A stretch of 31,870 nucleotides of DNA, taken from positions 1-31,870 of the forward strand of contig JAEZDN010000141.1 of the NCBI GenBank assembly GCA_023433275.1, written 5' to 3'. Positions 23,721-30,814 of this stretch are shown here, in pieces. Numbering within the stretch: position 1 is the first letter of the stretch; every line of letters starts with the position of its first letter. The notes beneath the pieces were generated by a model. The model was not told the DNA's origin. It worked only from the letters and a program-made list of their open reading frames with translations, and did not search any database. Source of the stretch: Verrucomicrobiota bacterium (GTDB lineage Bacteria > Verrucomicrobiota > Verrucomicrobiia > Opitutales > Opitutaceae). Made by a program: the position numbers and the translations under genes.

Positions 23721-23981
23721 ATGACCAGCGTGATGCCGGAGGCGTCGGTGTCGGCGCAACTCGACGCCCTCAGGGCGGAGTTGGCCGACCTCGCGTACGA
23801 GTTGGAGTGCCAGGGTCGGCGCGAGGCCGCGGATGTGGCGATGATGCTGCGGGCGCGGCTGGGGGAGATTGTGGGGGAGGGGAGCGGCGGGGGTAGCAGC
23901 GGGTGCATGCCGGGTGAGGGCACCCGACCCACATCGCCGGGGCGCCCTCGCCCCGGTGGGCTGACGGCTCCTCGTGGTTAG
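23721..23981 (+). CDS. Small helical protein with a repeat-encoded C-terminus
   Basis: An 86-residue frame. Residues 1-53 look like a real small helical protein (QLDALRAELADLAYELECQG, AADVAMMLRARLGEIVGE). After a GSGGGSSG stretch the frame runs into an intergenic CCGGGTGAGGGCACCCG hairpin element at 23909-23933 and encodes MPGEGTRPTSPGRPRPGG before stopping. Either a repeat inserted at the 3' end of a gene of about 55-60 codons and replaced its stop, or the whole is spurious. I do not recognise a family. No ribosome site is obvious. Confidence 0.4.
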   Translation: MTSVMPEASVSAQLDALRAELADLAYELECQGRREAADVAMMLRARLGEIVGEGSGGGSSGCMPGEGTRPTSPGRPRPGGLTAPRG

Positions 23982-24032
23982 CCGGGTGAGGGCACCGGGC
24001 CCACAATCCAGAGCGGGCGATGTGACGGCGCG

Positions 24033-24605
24033 CTAGGAGAGCCGCGCGTAGGTCGCTTTTTGCGGGGCGTGCTCGGGGCGGTGGCAGATCATCACCTGGG
24101 TCCATTCGGCGAGGCGCCGGCCGAGGCGGCGGCAGGATTCGCGATCGGCCTCGTCGCGGGGATTTCCGGCGCAGATGGCGCCGTAATGCAGGGTGCGGCC
24201 GGGGGCGACGTAGTCGGGGACGCCGAAGACGAGGAGCCCGTAATTCATGAGGATGGTGAGCATCGTCTGGCAGGTGAGCTCGCCGCCGCCCGAGAGGCCG
24301 CCGGAAGAAGAGAAGGCGCAGCCGAGCTTGCCCTCGATTTCAAACCAAAGGGGCTGGGCCACGACATCCCACCACCGTTTCATTTCCCACGCGACGGTGC
24401 CCATGTGGGTGGGGGAGCCAACGGCGATGCCATCGCACCACAGCAGGTCGGCCGCGGTGGCTTCGTCGGTGTTGAGCAGACGAACCTCGGTGTCGGGCAC
24501 GCTGAGCGCGCCTTCCTGGACGAGACCGGCCATGAGCTGGGTGTGGCCGCCGCTGCTGTGGTACAGCACCAGGATGCGGGCGGTGCGGGATGGGAGTGAG
24601 GCCAT
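24033..24605 (-). CDS. Flavodoxin-fold NAD(P)H:quinone oxidoreductase-like protein
   Basis: A 190-residue flavodoxin-family protein related to WrbA, cytoplasmic and probably FMN-binding. The phosphate-binding loop is YHSSGGHTQ (15-23), after the strand RILVLY. The second FMN loop is GSPTHMGTVAWEMKRWWD from 63, and FSSSGGLSGGGELT near 98-111 is the third. WrbA-type enzymes reduce quinones by two electrons, limiting redox cycling. It is divergent from the luciferase-like gene across a 132-bp gap, suggesting shared control of flavin redox functions. The ATG at 24605 has no Shine-Dalgarno motif. Confidence 0.88.
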   Translation of the reverse strand: MASLPSRTARILVLYHSSGGHTQLMAGLVQEGALSVPDTEVRLLNTDEATAADLLWCDGIAVGSPTHMGTVAWEMKRWWDVVAQPLWFEIEGKLGCAFSSSGGLSGGGELTCQTMLTILMNYGLLVFGVPDYVAPGRTLHYGAICAGNPRDEADRESCRRLGRRLAEWTQVMICHRPEHAPQKATYARLS

Positions 24606-24737
24606 GGAGGCAAGATGGATTCGCCGGGACGGGAAGGAAGTCTGTTTTGGCCGGTCTGTCCGAAACCCGGACGGGGCTCACGTTCGGCAAGCCGGGCCAA
24701 CGCTGGCGAAATGGCGGGATCGGATTATAGGACACGG

Positions 24738-25769
24738 ATGCAAATCGGCGTGGACAGCTTTGTGGCGACGGCGAACCCCGCAGGGGACGCGCGGCGCGTG
24801 CGGGAATTGCTCGAGGAAATCGAGCTCGCCGACCAGGTCGGGCTCGATGTGTTCGGCCTCGGCGAGCACCACCGGCCCGATTACCTGTCGTCGTCCCCGG
24901 CGGTGTTGCTGGCGGCCGCGGCGGCGCGCACGAAGCGGATCCGGCTGGCGAGCGCGGTGACGGTGTTGAGTTCAGACGACCCGGTGCGCGTATTCCAGCA
25001 GTTCGCGACGGTGGACCTGATTTCGGAGGGACGCGCGGAGATCATCGTGGGGCGCGGATCGTTCATCGAATCCTACCCCCTCTTTGGCTATGATCTCGAC
25101 GACTACGACGAACTCGCCGCGGAGAAGCTCGACCTGTTGTTGACGCTGCGCGACCAGGTGCGGGTGCACTGGACGGGGCGGCATCGAGCGGCGTTGACGG
25201 GGCAGGGCGTGTATCCGCGCCCCGTCCAGAATCCACTGCCGGTTTGGATCGGCGTGGGTGGAACGCCGCAGTCGGTCATCCGGGCCGGGAGGCTGGGGCT
25301 GCCGCTGATGGTGGCGATCATTGGCGGCGAGACGGCGCAATTTCGCCGGCTGGTGGACCTCTACTGGCAGGCCGCGGCGGAGGCGGGTCATGATCGCAGC
25401 ACACTCAAGGTGGGCATTCACCACATCGGGTTCATCGCGGACAGCACGCCCGGCGCGCTGGACACGTTTTGGCCGGCCTACCGGGAGACCTTTGGCAAGC
25501 TGGGGAAGGAGCGAGGTTGGGCGCCGCCGACGCGTTCGCATTTCGACGCGCAGTGCGGGCCACGGGGGGCGTTGCTGGTGGGGGATCCGGAAAGCGTGGC
25601 GGCGAAGATTTTGTCGGATCATGACGCGCTCGGAGGGTTTTCGCGGATGACGGTGTTGATCGACAACGCCGTGTTGACGCATGCCGAGATCATGCGGGCG
25701 ATCGAGTTGTTGGGCACGCGCGTGGCGCCGATGGTGAGGAAGGAATTGGCGGGGCGGGGTGAATCCTAG
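24738..25769 (+). CDS. LLM-class flavin-dependent oxidoreductase
   Basis: A 343-residue luciferase-like monooxygenase, a TIM barrel that uses reduced FMN or F420 supplied by another protein. Typical elements are IGVDSF at the start, GLGEHHRPDYLSSSPAVLLA (41-60), RIRLASAVTVLSSDDPVRVF, the flavin-phosphate GRAEIIVGRGSF and PVWIGVGGTPQSV. The substrate is unknown. The divergent WrbA-like gene could relate functionally, but flavin reductases of that kind are not proven donors. I chose the ATG at 24738 because homology starts there (the frame opens at 24615). A weak AGGA five bases upstream and TATAGG nearby may serve initiation. Confidence 0.92.
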   Translation: MQIGVDSFVATANPAGDARRVRELLEEIELADQVGLDVFGLGEHHRPDYLSSSPAVLLAAAAARTKRIRLASAVTVLSSDDPVRVFQQFATVDLISEGRAEIIVGRGSFIESYPLFGYDLDDYDELAAEKLDLLLTLRDQVRVHWTGRHRAALTGQGVYPRPVQNPLPVWIGVGGTPQSVIRAGRLGLPLMVAIIGGETAQFRRLVDLYWQAAAEAGHDRSTLKVGIHHIGFIADSTPGALDTFWPAYRETFGKLGKERGWAPPTRSHFDAQCGPRGALLVGDPESVAAKILSDHDALGGFSRMTVLIDNAVLTHAEIMRAIELLGTRVAPMVRKELAGRGES

Positions 25770-25780
25770 GGAAGAAAGAC

Positions 25781-25805
25781 CGGGGCGGGGGCGCCCGGCT
25801 CCAGG
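25781..25805. repeat. GGGGCG/CGCCCC hairpin element
   Basis: One copy of the GC-rich palindrome with the tail GGCTCCAGG sits between the luciferase-like gene and the MFS gene. Read on the other strand it begins GGAG, then the hairpin. Its in-frame translation artificially extends the MFS protein to 25759. Confidence 0.7.
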
Positions 25806-25866
25806 AGGGAAGCAGTCGAGAAGGGGTGCGGCTCGCGGCTTGTCATGGGGGCGGGGAGTTGTCTCC

Positions 25867-27048
25867 TTGGGCGTTCTCATCGTGGATCCCCGTCGCCGCT
25901 CCTTTCTGCTGCTCCTCGTCATTTACCTGGGCTATATCAGCCTCGGATTGCCCGACGGCACCCTCGGCACGGCGTGGCCGGCGATGTATCCGGAGCTCGC
26001 GTTGCCGCTGGGGTTGGCAGGTACGTTCTACACGGTGGGGACACTGCTGACGGGCATCGCGGGATTTTCGAGCGGGTGGATCGTCGCGCGGTTTCGCACG
26101 GGACCGGTCGTGTTTGTGAGTGGGTTGCTGACGGCGGGCGGCATGCTGATCCTCTCGCAGGCGCAGGGGGCGCTGTGGCTTTATGCGGCGGCCGTGCCGC
26201 TCGGGTTGGGGGCGGGGGCGGTGGATGCCGCGTTGAACGGGTATGTGGCGCGGCACTACAGCGGCCGGCACATGAACTGGCTGCATGCGTGCTGGGGGAT
26301 CGGGGCCACGAGCGGACCGTTCATCATCGGCTGGGCGCTGGGCACGGGCCACGGCTGGCGCGGCGGCTACCTGCTCATCAGTGCCGCCCAAGCCGGGCTG
26401 GCTCTGTTGTTTTTATTCACACTGCGATTGTGGACCAAGGTGCCCGAACGCCGACCGGAGGAACATGCCGACGCGGAAGGCCGCGCGCCCACCATGATGG
26501 CTGACTCGTTCGCCGGCTGGCTTTCGCCGGTGATCTTCGCGCTGTATGTGGCTGCGGAGGGCACGACAGGGCTGTGGGCGGGCACGGTGCTGGTGGTCCG
26601 ACGCGGGTTTGCCCCGGAGACGGCGGCGCTGTGCGTCGCGGGATTCTTTGGCGCGTTGACGGTGGGACGCATCGCGGTGGGATTTGTTTCGGAACGATGG
26701 GGCAACCGGCGGCTCGTGTCGGGCGGCGCCTGGATGGCGGCGGCGGGCTTGCTGGCGTTTGCGGTTTTGCCTGGTCCGGCCGCGGCGATTGCCAGCCTGA
26801 TCGTGGCGGGCGCGGGAATGGCGCCGATTTATCCGGCGTTGATGCATGAGGTGCCGCGGCGATTCGCGCCGGCGGCGGTGCAAACGGTGATCGGACGCCA
26901 GTCGGGCGGCGCGGCATTTGGTGCCGCGGTGGTGCCGGCCGTGGCGGGTTGGGTGGCGCAGTACTCGTTGCCCGCGGTGCCATGGATCGCGCTGGCCGTG
27001 CTCGGGTTGATGATGGCGGGCGTGCGGTGGTTGAACCGGATTACGTAG
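25867..27048 (+). CDS. Major facilitator superfamily transporter
   Basis: A 393-residue inner-membrane transporter with about 12 helices, beginning FLLLLVIYLGYISLGLPDGT. The first-half loop motif is moderately conserved, the H4-5 region is ATSGPFIIGWALG, and the second half has FFGALTVGRIAVGFVSERWG, a clear repeat of the MFS motif A type. The overall pattern recalls sugar or drug MFS proteins of the FucP/YbjJ kind, but the substrate is unknown. I set the start at the TTG at 25867 because GGGGAG (25853-25858) lies eight bases upstream; GTG 25882 is the alternative. The frame's extension to 25759 crosses a repeat element. Confidence 0.88.
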   Translation: MGVLIVDPRRRSFLLLLVIYLGYISLGLPDGTLGTAWPAMYPELALPLGLAGTFYTVGTLLTGIAGFSSGWIVARFRTGPVVFVSGLLTAGGMLILSQAQGALWLYAAAVPLGLGAGAVDAALNGYVARHYSGRHMNWLHACWGIGATSGPFIIGWALGTGHGWRGGYLLISAAQAGLALLFLFTLRLWTKVPERRPEEHADAEGRAPTMMADSFAGWLSPVIFALYVAAEGTTGLWAGTVLVVRRGFAPETAALCVAGFFGALTVGRIAVGFVSERWGNRRLVSGGAWMAAAGLLAFAVLPGPAAAIASLIVAGAGMAPIYPALMHEVPRRFAPAAVQTVIGRQSGGAAFGAAVVPAVAGWVAQYSLPAVPWIALAVLGLMMAGVRWLNRIT

Positions 27049-27125
27049 GAAGGGGGCATGGACGGACGTCTGGGCGCGGGGGTGGGTTGGTGTGACGTTG
27101 GACGGGCTGGTTGCGGGGTTTCTGA

Positions 27126-27240
27126 TCGCCTGTAAACAGGCTCCTACTTCCGGATCTGATCGGCTTGGGGGTGGTCGATTGATCGGATGGCGTGCCCGAT
27201 GGCGGCGGACGGAAGGCATCGCCTGTAAACAGGCTCCTAC
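27126..27240. repeat. Two copies of the GCCTGTAAACAGGC hairpin element
   Basis: Identical 22-bp elements lie at 27126-27147 and 27219-27240, each TCGCCTGTAAACAGGC followed by TCCTAC. A third identical copy lies at 17329-17350, and a decayed one (CGCCTTAAACAGGCTCCTGC) at about 7704-7723. On the opposite strand they read GTAGGAGCCTGTTTACAGGC, very close in design to Pseudomonas REP elements. Confidence 0.9.
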
Positions 27241-27279
27241 AAGGGGGCGGACCGGCGCCGGGTCCGGTCGCCCGGCCAC

Positions 27280-27603
27280 TCAGGCTTTCTTCACGAAGCA
27301 GGCCTTGAGGCCGTAGGCGATGCCGTCGATCTTGCAGTCGATCTCGTGGTCGCCGTCGACCAGGCGGATGCTCTTCGCCTTGGAACCGGCCTTCAGGACT
27401 TGGGAGCCGCCAAGTTTCAAATCCTTGATCACGGTGATGGCGTCGCCGTCCTGGAGAACGTTGCCGTTGGCGTCCTTGACGACGCGCGCCGCTTCGGGCG
27501 CGGCTTCCTTGGGCCACTCGTGGCCGCAGGTCGCGCATTCCCAGTGGTCGGGGTGCGAGAGGACATCTTCGAGGGTGCAGGCGGGACACGCGGGATTCGA
27601 CAT
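27280..27603 (-). CDS. PhnA/YjdM-like zinc-ribbon protein
   Basis: A 107-residue protein. CPAC (6-9) and CATC (23-26) form an N-terminal zinc ribbon; the C-terminal domain contains KDANGNVLQDGDAITVIKDL and KAKSIRLVDGDHEIDCKIDG. This is the family once named PhnA (alkylphosphonate-associated, E. coli YjdM), although it is not phosphonoacetate hydrolase and its function is unknown. The ATG at 27603 fits the family start; the frame continues to 27684 without homology. The bases before it are a pyrimidine run rather than a Shine-Dalgarno motif. The C-terminal ACFVKKA is typical of the family. Confidence 0.93.
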   Translation of the reverse strand: MSNPACPACTLEDVLSHPDHWECATCGHEWPKEAAPEAARVVKDANGNVLQDGDAITVIKDLKLGGSQVLKAGSKAKSIRLVDGDHEIDCKIDGIAYGLKACFVKKA

Positions 27604-28084
27604 GGGAGAGAAAACAGAGGAGCGCGCGCGAAGGTGGAAGACTAAAGTAGGGCGCAGATGGGCGTGATTTTTTCCGAGTACCATTCAAACGCTTCGATGC
27701 CGAATCGCACACGCCGGCGCCATTCGCCGCCCCTCTTCATCTGGAATCATTCAGTTGGTTGCAGGGGCCCGGCTTGACCGCTCCCTTTGCTCGCTGCGCG
27801 AACCGAGGGCGTGGACGAGCCACGCCCCTACAGCTGAAGAGCTCGACCGCGCACGTTGCGGGACCGCATTCGGTGTGGGCTAGCCACGCCCCTACACCTG
27901 AAGAGCTCGACCGCGCACGTTGCGGGATTCGGACTGCATCGTGCCGGTTTCATAGAGAGGAGTTGGGCATCTGATGGGGAATCCCCTCGGGACAGGGGCG
28001 AACGGCGGGCGCCCCCATGCTCTAATGTCATGGGGATTTTTGTTGGGACATTTCCCTCGCGCGGGGTTTGGCTCGGGCCGCCCC
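27604..28084. repeat. Repeat-bearing spacer before the esterase
   Basis: No gene is visible. A minus-oriented copy of the inverted hairpin pair begins near 27768 (CTTGACCGCTCCCTTTGC) and runs to CCACGCCCCTAC at 27832. A 46-bp segment (27818-27863), containing CCACGCCCCTAC, GAGCTCGACCGCGCACGTTG and CGGGA, is repeated at 27882-27927 with a period of 64 bp. After it, GGGAATCCCCTCGGGACAGG near 27975 has a short inversion (GGGAATCCCC). Confidence 0.7.
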
Positions 28085-28951
28085 ATGAAAACACTCGCCG
28101 TTTCCATTGCCTTGATCTTGTCCGCCACCGCCGCCCTGGCCGCCGACGCCCCGGCGCATCCGCCGCATGCCATCGCCAACTCGCAGTTGCGCGTCCTGCC
28201 GGTCAACGCGGCCGGGCGTCACTATCAACTGCATGTGGGCCTGCCGGCGAACTACCAGCGCGACGCGGACCGGCGTTATCCGGTGGTTTATGTGACGGAT
28301 GCCTACTGGGACTTCGAGAAGTTCCACGCCATCCGGGGTGGGCTGACCTTCGACAAAGTGGTGCCTGATTTCATCATCGTCGGTCTCGGCTACGCGGGGG
28401 AGAACCTGAACTATGGCAGCCTGCGGTCCTGGGAGTTGTCGCCGGTGCAGCGCGATGGGAATCCCAACACCGGGCACGCCGAGGAGTTTTTGAAGACGAT
28501 CGAGACGGCGATCATTCCGTTCATTGACCGGGAATATCGCACCGATCCCGCGCATCGCGTGCTGGCCGGCGCCTCGCTGGGCGGGCTGTTCACGTTGTAT
28601 TCAATGTATTCCAAGCCCGACCTCTTCCATGGTTGGATCGCCGTCACGCCGGCGGTCGTGGTGGGCAACGACTGGTTGCTGGGCTACGAGGAAAGGTTCG
28701 CGCAGGCGGGCGGGAAGCTCAAGGGACGGCTCCATGTGAGCATGGGTGAGAACGAGGGCCCGGGGTTTCTCGGTGGTATCCTGCGGTACAATGCGCGAGT
28801 CTCGTCGCGCAAATATCCCGACCTCGCCTATGAGTTTCGCATCGTCGACGGCGAGCGCCATTCGGGCATGCAGCTGGAAGCGTATAATCGCGGCGTGCGT
28901 TTCATTTTCCGACCGAAGGCGCCGGAGACGGGGCCGGCGGGATTTCCGTAA
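28085..28951 (+). CDS. Secreted esterase-D-type alpha/beta hydrolase
   Basis: A 288-residue protein with a signal peptide (TLAVSIALILSATAALAA, 3-20). The hydrolase resembles the esterase D / feruloyl-esterase / enterobactin-esterase (Fes/IroE) family. The nucleophile elbow is GASLGG with Ser164; the probable catalytic His259 is in ERHSG, and an acid is likely in SMGENEG (Glu222 or Glu224). YPVVYVTDAYWDF, with an aromatic-rich region after it, is typical. It would act outside the inner membrane on an ester-containing polymer or siderophore. The ATG at 28085 fits the signal peptide. No TonB or polymer-utilisation genes are adjacent, so the substrate is open. Confidence 0.88.
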   Translation: MKTLAVSIALILSATAALAADAPAHPPHAIANSQLRVLPVNAAGRHYQLHVGLPANYQRDADRRYPVVYVTDAYWDFEKFHAIRGGLTFDKVVPDFIIVGLGYAGENLNYGSLRSWELSPVQRDGNPNTGHAEEFLKTIETAIIPFIDREYRTDPAHRVLAGASLGGLFTLYSMYSKPDLFHGWIAVTPAVVVGNDWLLGYEERFAQAGGKLKGRLHVSMGENEGPGFLGGILRYNARVSSRKYPDLAYEFRIVDGERHSGMQLEAYNRGVRFIFRPKAPETGPAGFP

Positions 28952-29220
28952 AGGGCAGGTTCGTGCGCTTGCGCCGCGGAGTGAGGGCACTCCGCCTACC
29001 AGCGAGCCCACGCGACGCGGCGCGGCGAAGTCCGGGCGGGCGCATGCCAGTCTGACGTGATAGCTCAGCGGCGCAGGGGCGCCCCGACTCCATGGAGAGA
29101 GCGGGGATTTGTACGGGCAAGGGTGCGGGGATGCCGGGTGGGGGCACCCGGCCCACATCACGATTAGACTAGGCCGTCAGGGATCGAGCCGGTCGGCCGG
29201 CCTCGATGCGGGGGAAGCGT
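28952..29220. repeat. Spacer with three hairpin elements
   Basis: No gene is visible. GCGGAGTG/CACTCCGC with an AGGG loop lies at about 28976-28996, followed by CTACC. GGCGCAGGGGCGCC with tail CCGACTCCATGG lies near 29068, and CCGGGTGGGGGCACCCGG with tail CCCACA at 29133-29157. All conform to the hairpin-plus-tail design of the other repeats. Confidence 0.7.
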
Positions 29221-29985
29221 CTAGTTGGCCACGTTGGCGGCGAGGGGGCCGCCGCCGGTGAGCATGAAGTGGACGCCGCCGACGCTGGCGATGTCGCCGG
29301 CACGCAGGGCCACGACGTTGTTGCCGGGATTGCTGAGGCGGGCGACATCGGTCCAAACGGGAAGGCCGATGATGGTGCGGACTTCATTGGCGACGGGAAG
29401 TGACAGGCGCTGCGTCTGGAGGAAACGGCTGTTGACCGCGATGGAGGGGACGCCGGTGGTGACCATGAGACCGGGCTGGTTGCGGACGGCCCAGTTTTCG
29501 ATCGCGCCGACCAGGAGCGTGTAGGGCAGCGCGCCGAACGGTTTCCAATACGCATATTCCTCCTCATAGGCGCCGCGGTTGATCACGAGGCGGTAGGCGC
29601 GGTCGATGACCTGGCGATGCTCATCAGGGTGGCTGGCCAGCCAATCGGTCATTTGCCTCATGAGGTCCGTGTAGGTCGTGGCCTGGCTCGCGGACAAGTG
29701 AGCGCGTTCCGCCTCGGTGGGGATGCGACCGAAAGCGTCCCTGAAGGCGACCGTGATGACTTCATGTCGGGCGTTGGCATCATTCGAAAGCCGGGTGCGG
29801 TGCGCGTTGAGCAGGTCGTTGACGTGCGCCTTGGCGTCGCCGGTTTCGACCGTGGCCGCCGGGCGGCCGAAGGCGAGCAGCTGAGCCGCGGCGGCGCGCT
29901 CGCGGGACTCATCGGACTGGGCAAACGACGATACGGCGGTGACGAGCAAGGCCAGGGCAAGGCGGAGGGGTAAGCGGTGTTTCAT
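29221..29985 (-). CDS. Exported protein of unknown function
   Basis: A 254-residue protein with a signal peptide (LPLRLALALLVTAVSSFAQ) and probable cleavage after SFAQ. A helical region follows (about 65-150: FRDAFGRIPTEAE, YTDLMRQMTDWLASHPDEHR and YRLVINRGAYEEEYAYWKP), which loosely recalls DUF4214-type repeats of secreted proteins. The remainder is beta-rich with IASVGGVHFMLTGGG near the end. I do not recognise a specific family. It is divergent from the next gene with 126 bp between the start codons. No Shine-Dalgarno motif precedes the ATG at 29985. Confidence 0.7.
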   Translation of the reverse strand: MKHRLPLRLALALLVTAVSSFAQSDESRERAAAAQLLAFGRPAATVETGDAKAHVNDLLNAHRTRLSNDANARHEVITVAFRDAFGRIPTEAERAHLSASQATTYTDLMRQMTDWLASHPDEHRQVIDRAYRLVINRGAYEEEYAYWKPFGALPYTLLVGAIENWAVRNQPGLMVTTGVPSIAVNSRFLQTQRLSLPVANEVRTIIGLPVWTDVARLSNPGNNVVALRAGDIASVGGVHFMLTGGGPLAANVAN

Positions 29986-30111
29986 CAGATGGGGGCAAGC
30001 TGTGCGTACGGGGTCCGGGTGCAAACGCGCTTCCGGTCAAACAATGGCCTCGGGCTCCAGAATGGGATGGCGTTGGCGGGAAATTGGCCGAAGATGGGGG
30101 CAACCCCCGCC

Positions 30112-30624
30112 ATGAAAGCGTTTCCTTGGCAATTGCGCGGCCTGTTTATCCTGGTGTTTCTGGGCTGGTCGACGATCAGCAGGGCCGAGCGCGAACTTCA
30201 CCTCACCGGGAGTTATGAAGACGCGGGCACGATCGTGACGGCCGCGCCCGATCAATCGACGGTCGTGTCCCTGCACGCGATGCTCAGCCTCGAATTTGTT
30301 CCCGGCCTGGCGCGCATCCTCCATGACCGCACCGCGGAGGTGCGGCTCTTTCATGAGGTCGGGGCGCTGCGGGTGGAGGTGGTTGACCGCGATGACGAGG
30401 TCATCTGGCGCGCGACGTGGAAACAGGGCGAGGGGTTTTCCCTGCGGGACGGGCGCGCCGTGCTTCATTTCAAGCCGGGACGGTTCGGCAATGACGAGTA
30501 TGTGGTGGTGCTGTCGACCGTGACGGAACATCGCCTGCTCCAACTCGAGATGCGGCGCATGAAGCCAACATTTTTCGGGCCGGTGTTTGAGCCGATGGGC
30601 ACGTATTTGTTTCACCGGTTGTGA
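30112..30624 (+). CDS. Exported beta-rich protein of unknown function
   Basis: A 170-residue protein with a signal peptide (WQLRGLFILVFLGWSTISRA, 6-25) and a likely lipocalin-like or beta-sandwich body: VVSLHAMLSLEF, RTAEVRLFHEVGALRVEVVD and EYVVVLSTVTEHRLLQLEMR. I do not recognise the family. The start ATG at 30112 directly precedes the signal peptide; the frame is open from 29977 across non-coding sequence. A pyrimidine-rich run precedes the ATG. It shares a 126-bp divergent promoter region with the exported protein to its left. Confidence 0.65.
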   Translation: MKAFPWQLRGLFILVFLGWSTISRAERELHLTGSYEDAGTIVTAAPDQSTVVSLHAMLSLEFVPGLARILHDRTAEVRLFHEVGALRVEVVDRDDEVIWRATWKQGEGFSLRDGRAVLHFKPGRFGNDEYVVVLSTVTEHRLLQLEMRRMKPTFFGPVFEPMGTYLFHRL

Positions 30625-30682
30625 AGGGGTAGCCGGGACGCGAGTTGCGGGGACGGCGCGCGGAAGCGTCCGCTGGTGGTTT

Positions 30683-30814
30683 TTTAAGGGCATGGCTCGT
30701 CCACGCCCCCGGTTTCCGCAGCGAGAAAAGGGCGCGGTCAAGCCGCGCCCCTCCAACCAAATGCATGAGTGCAGCTCAGTGCGGCGGTCTGGTCCGGTCG
30801 GAGACCGGACCTAC
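30683..30814. repeat. Inverted hairpin pair plus GGTCCGGTC/GACCGGACC element
   Basis: 30686-30752 matches the 166-236 inverted hairpin pair (GGCTCGTCCACGCCCC, linker GGTTTCCGCAGCGAGAAAAG, then GGGCGCGGTCAAGCCGCGCC). Its ends have decayed: CATGG replaces the expected GTAGGGGC start, and CTCC replaces the CTAC tail. At 30791-30814 there is a nine-base-pair hairpin, GGTCCGGTC/GACCGGACC with loop GGA, followed by TAC, so it ends CCTAC. Confidence 0.8.
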
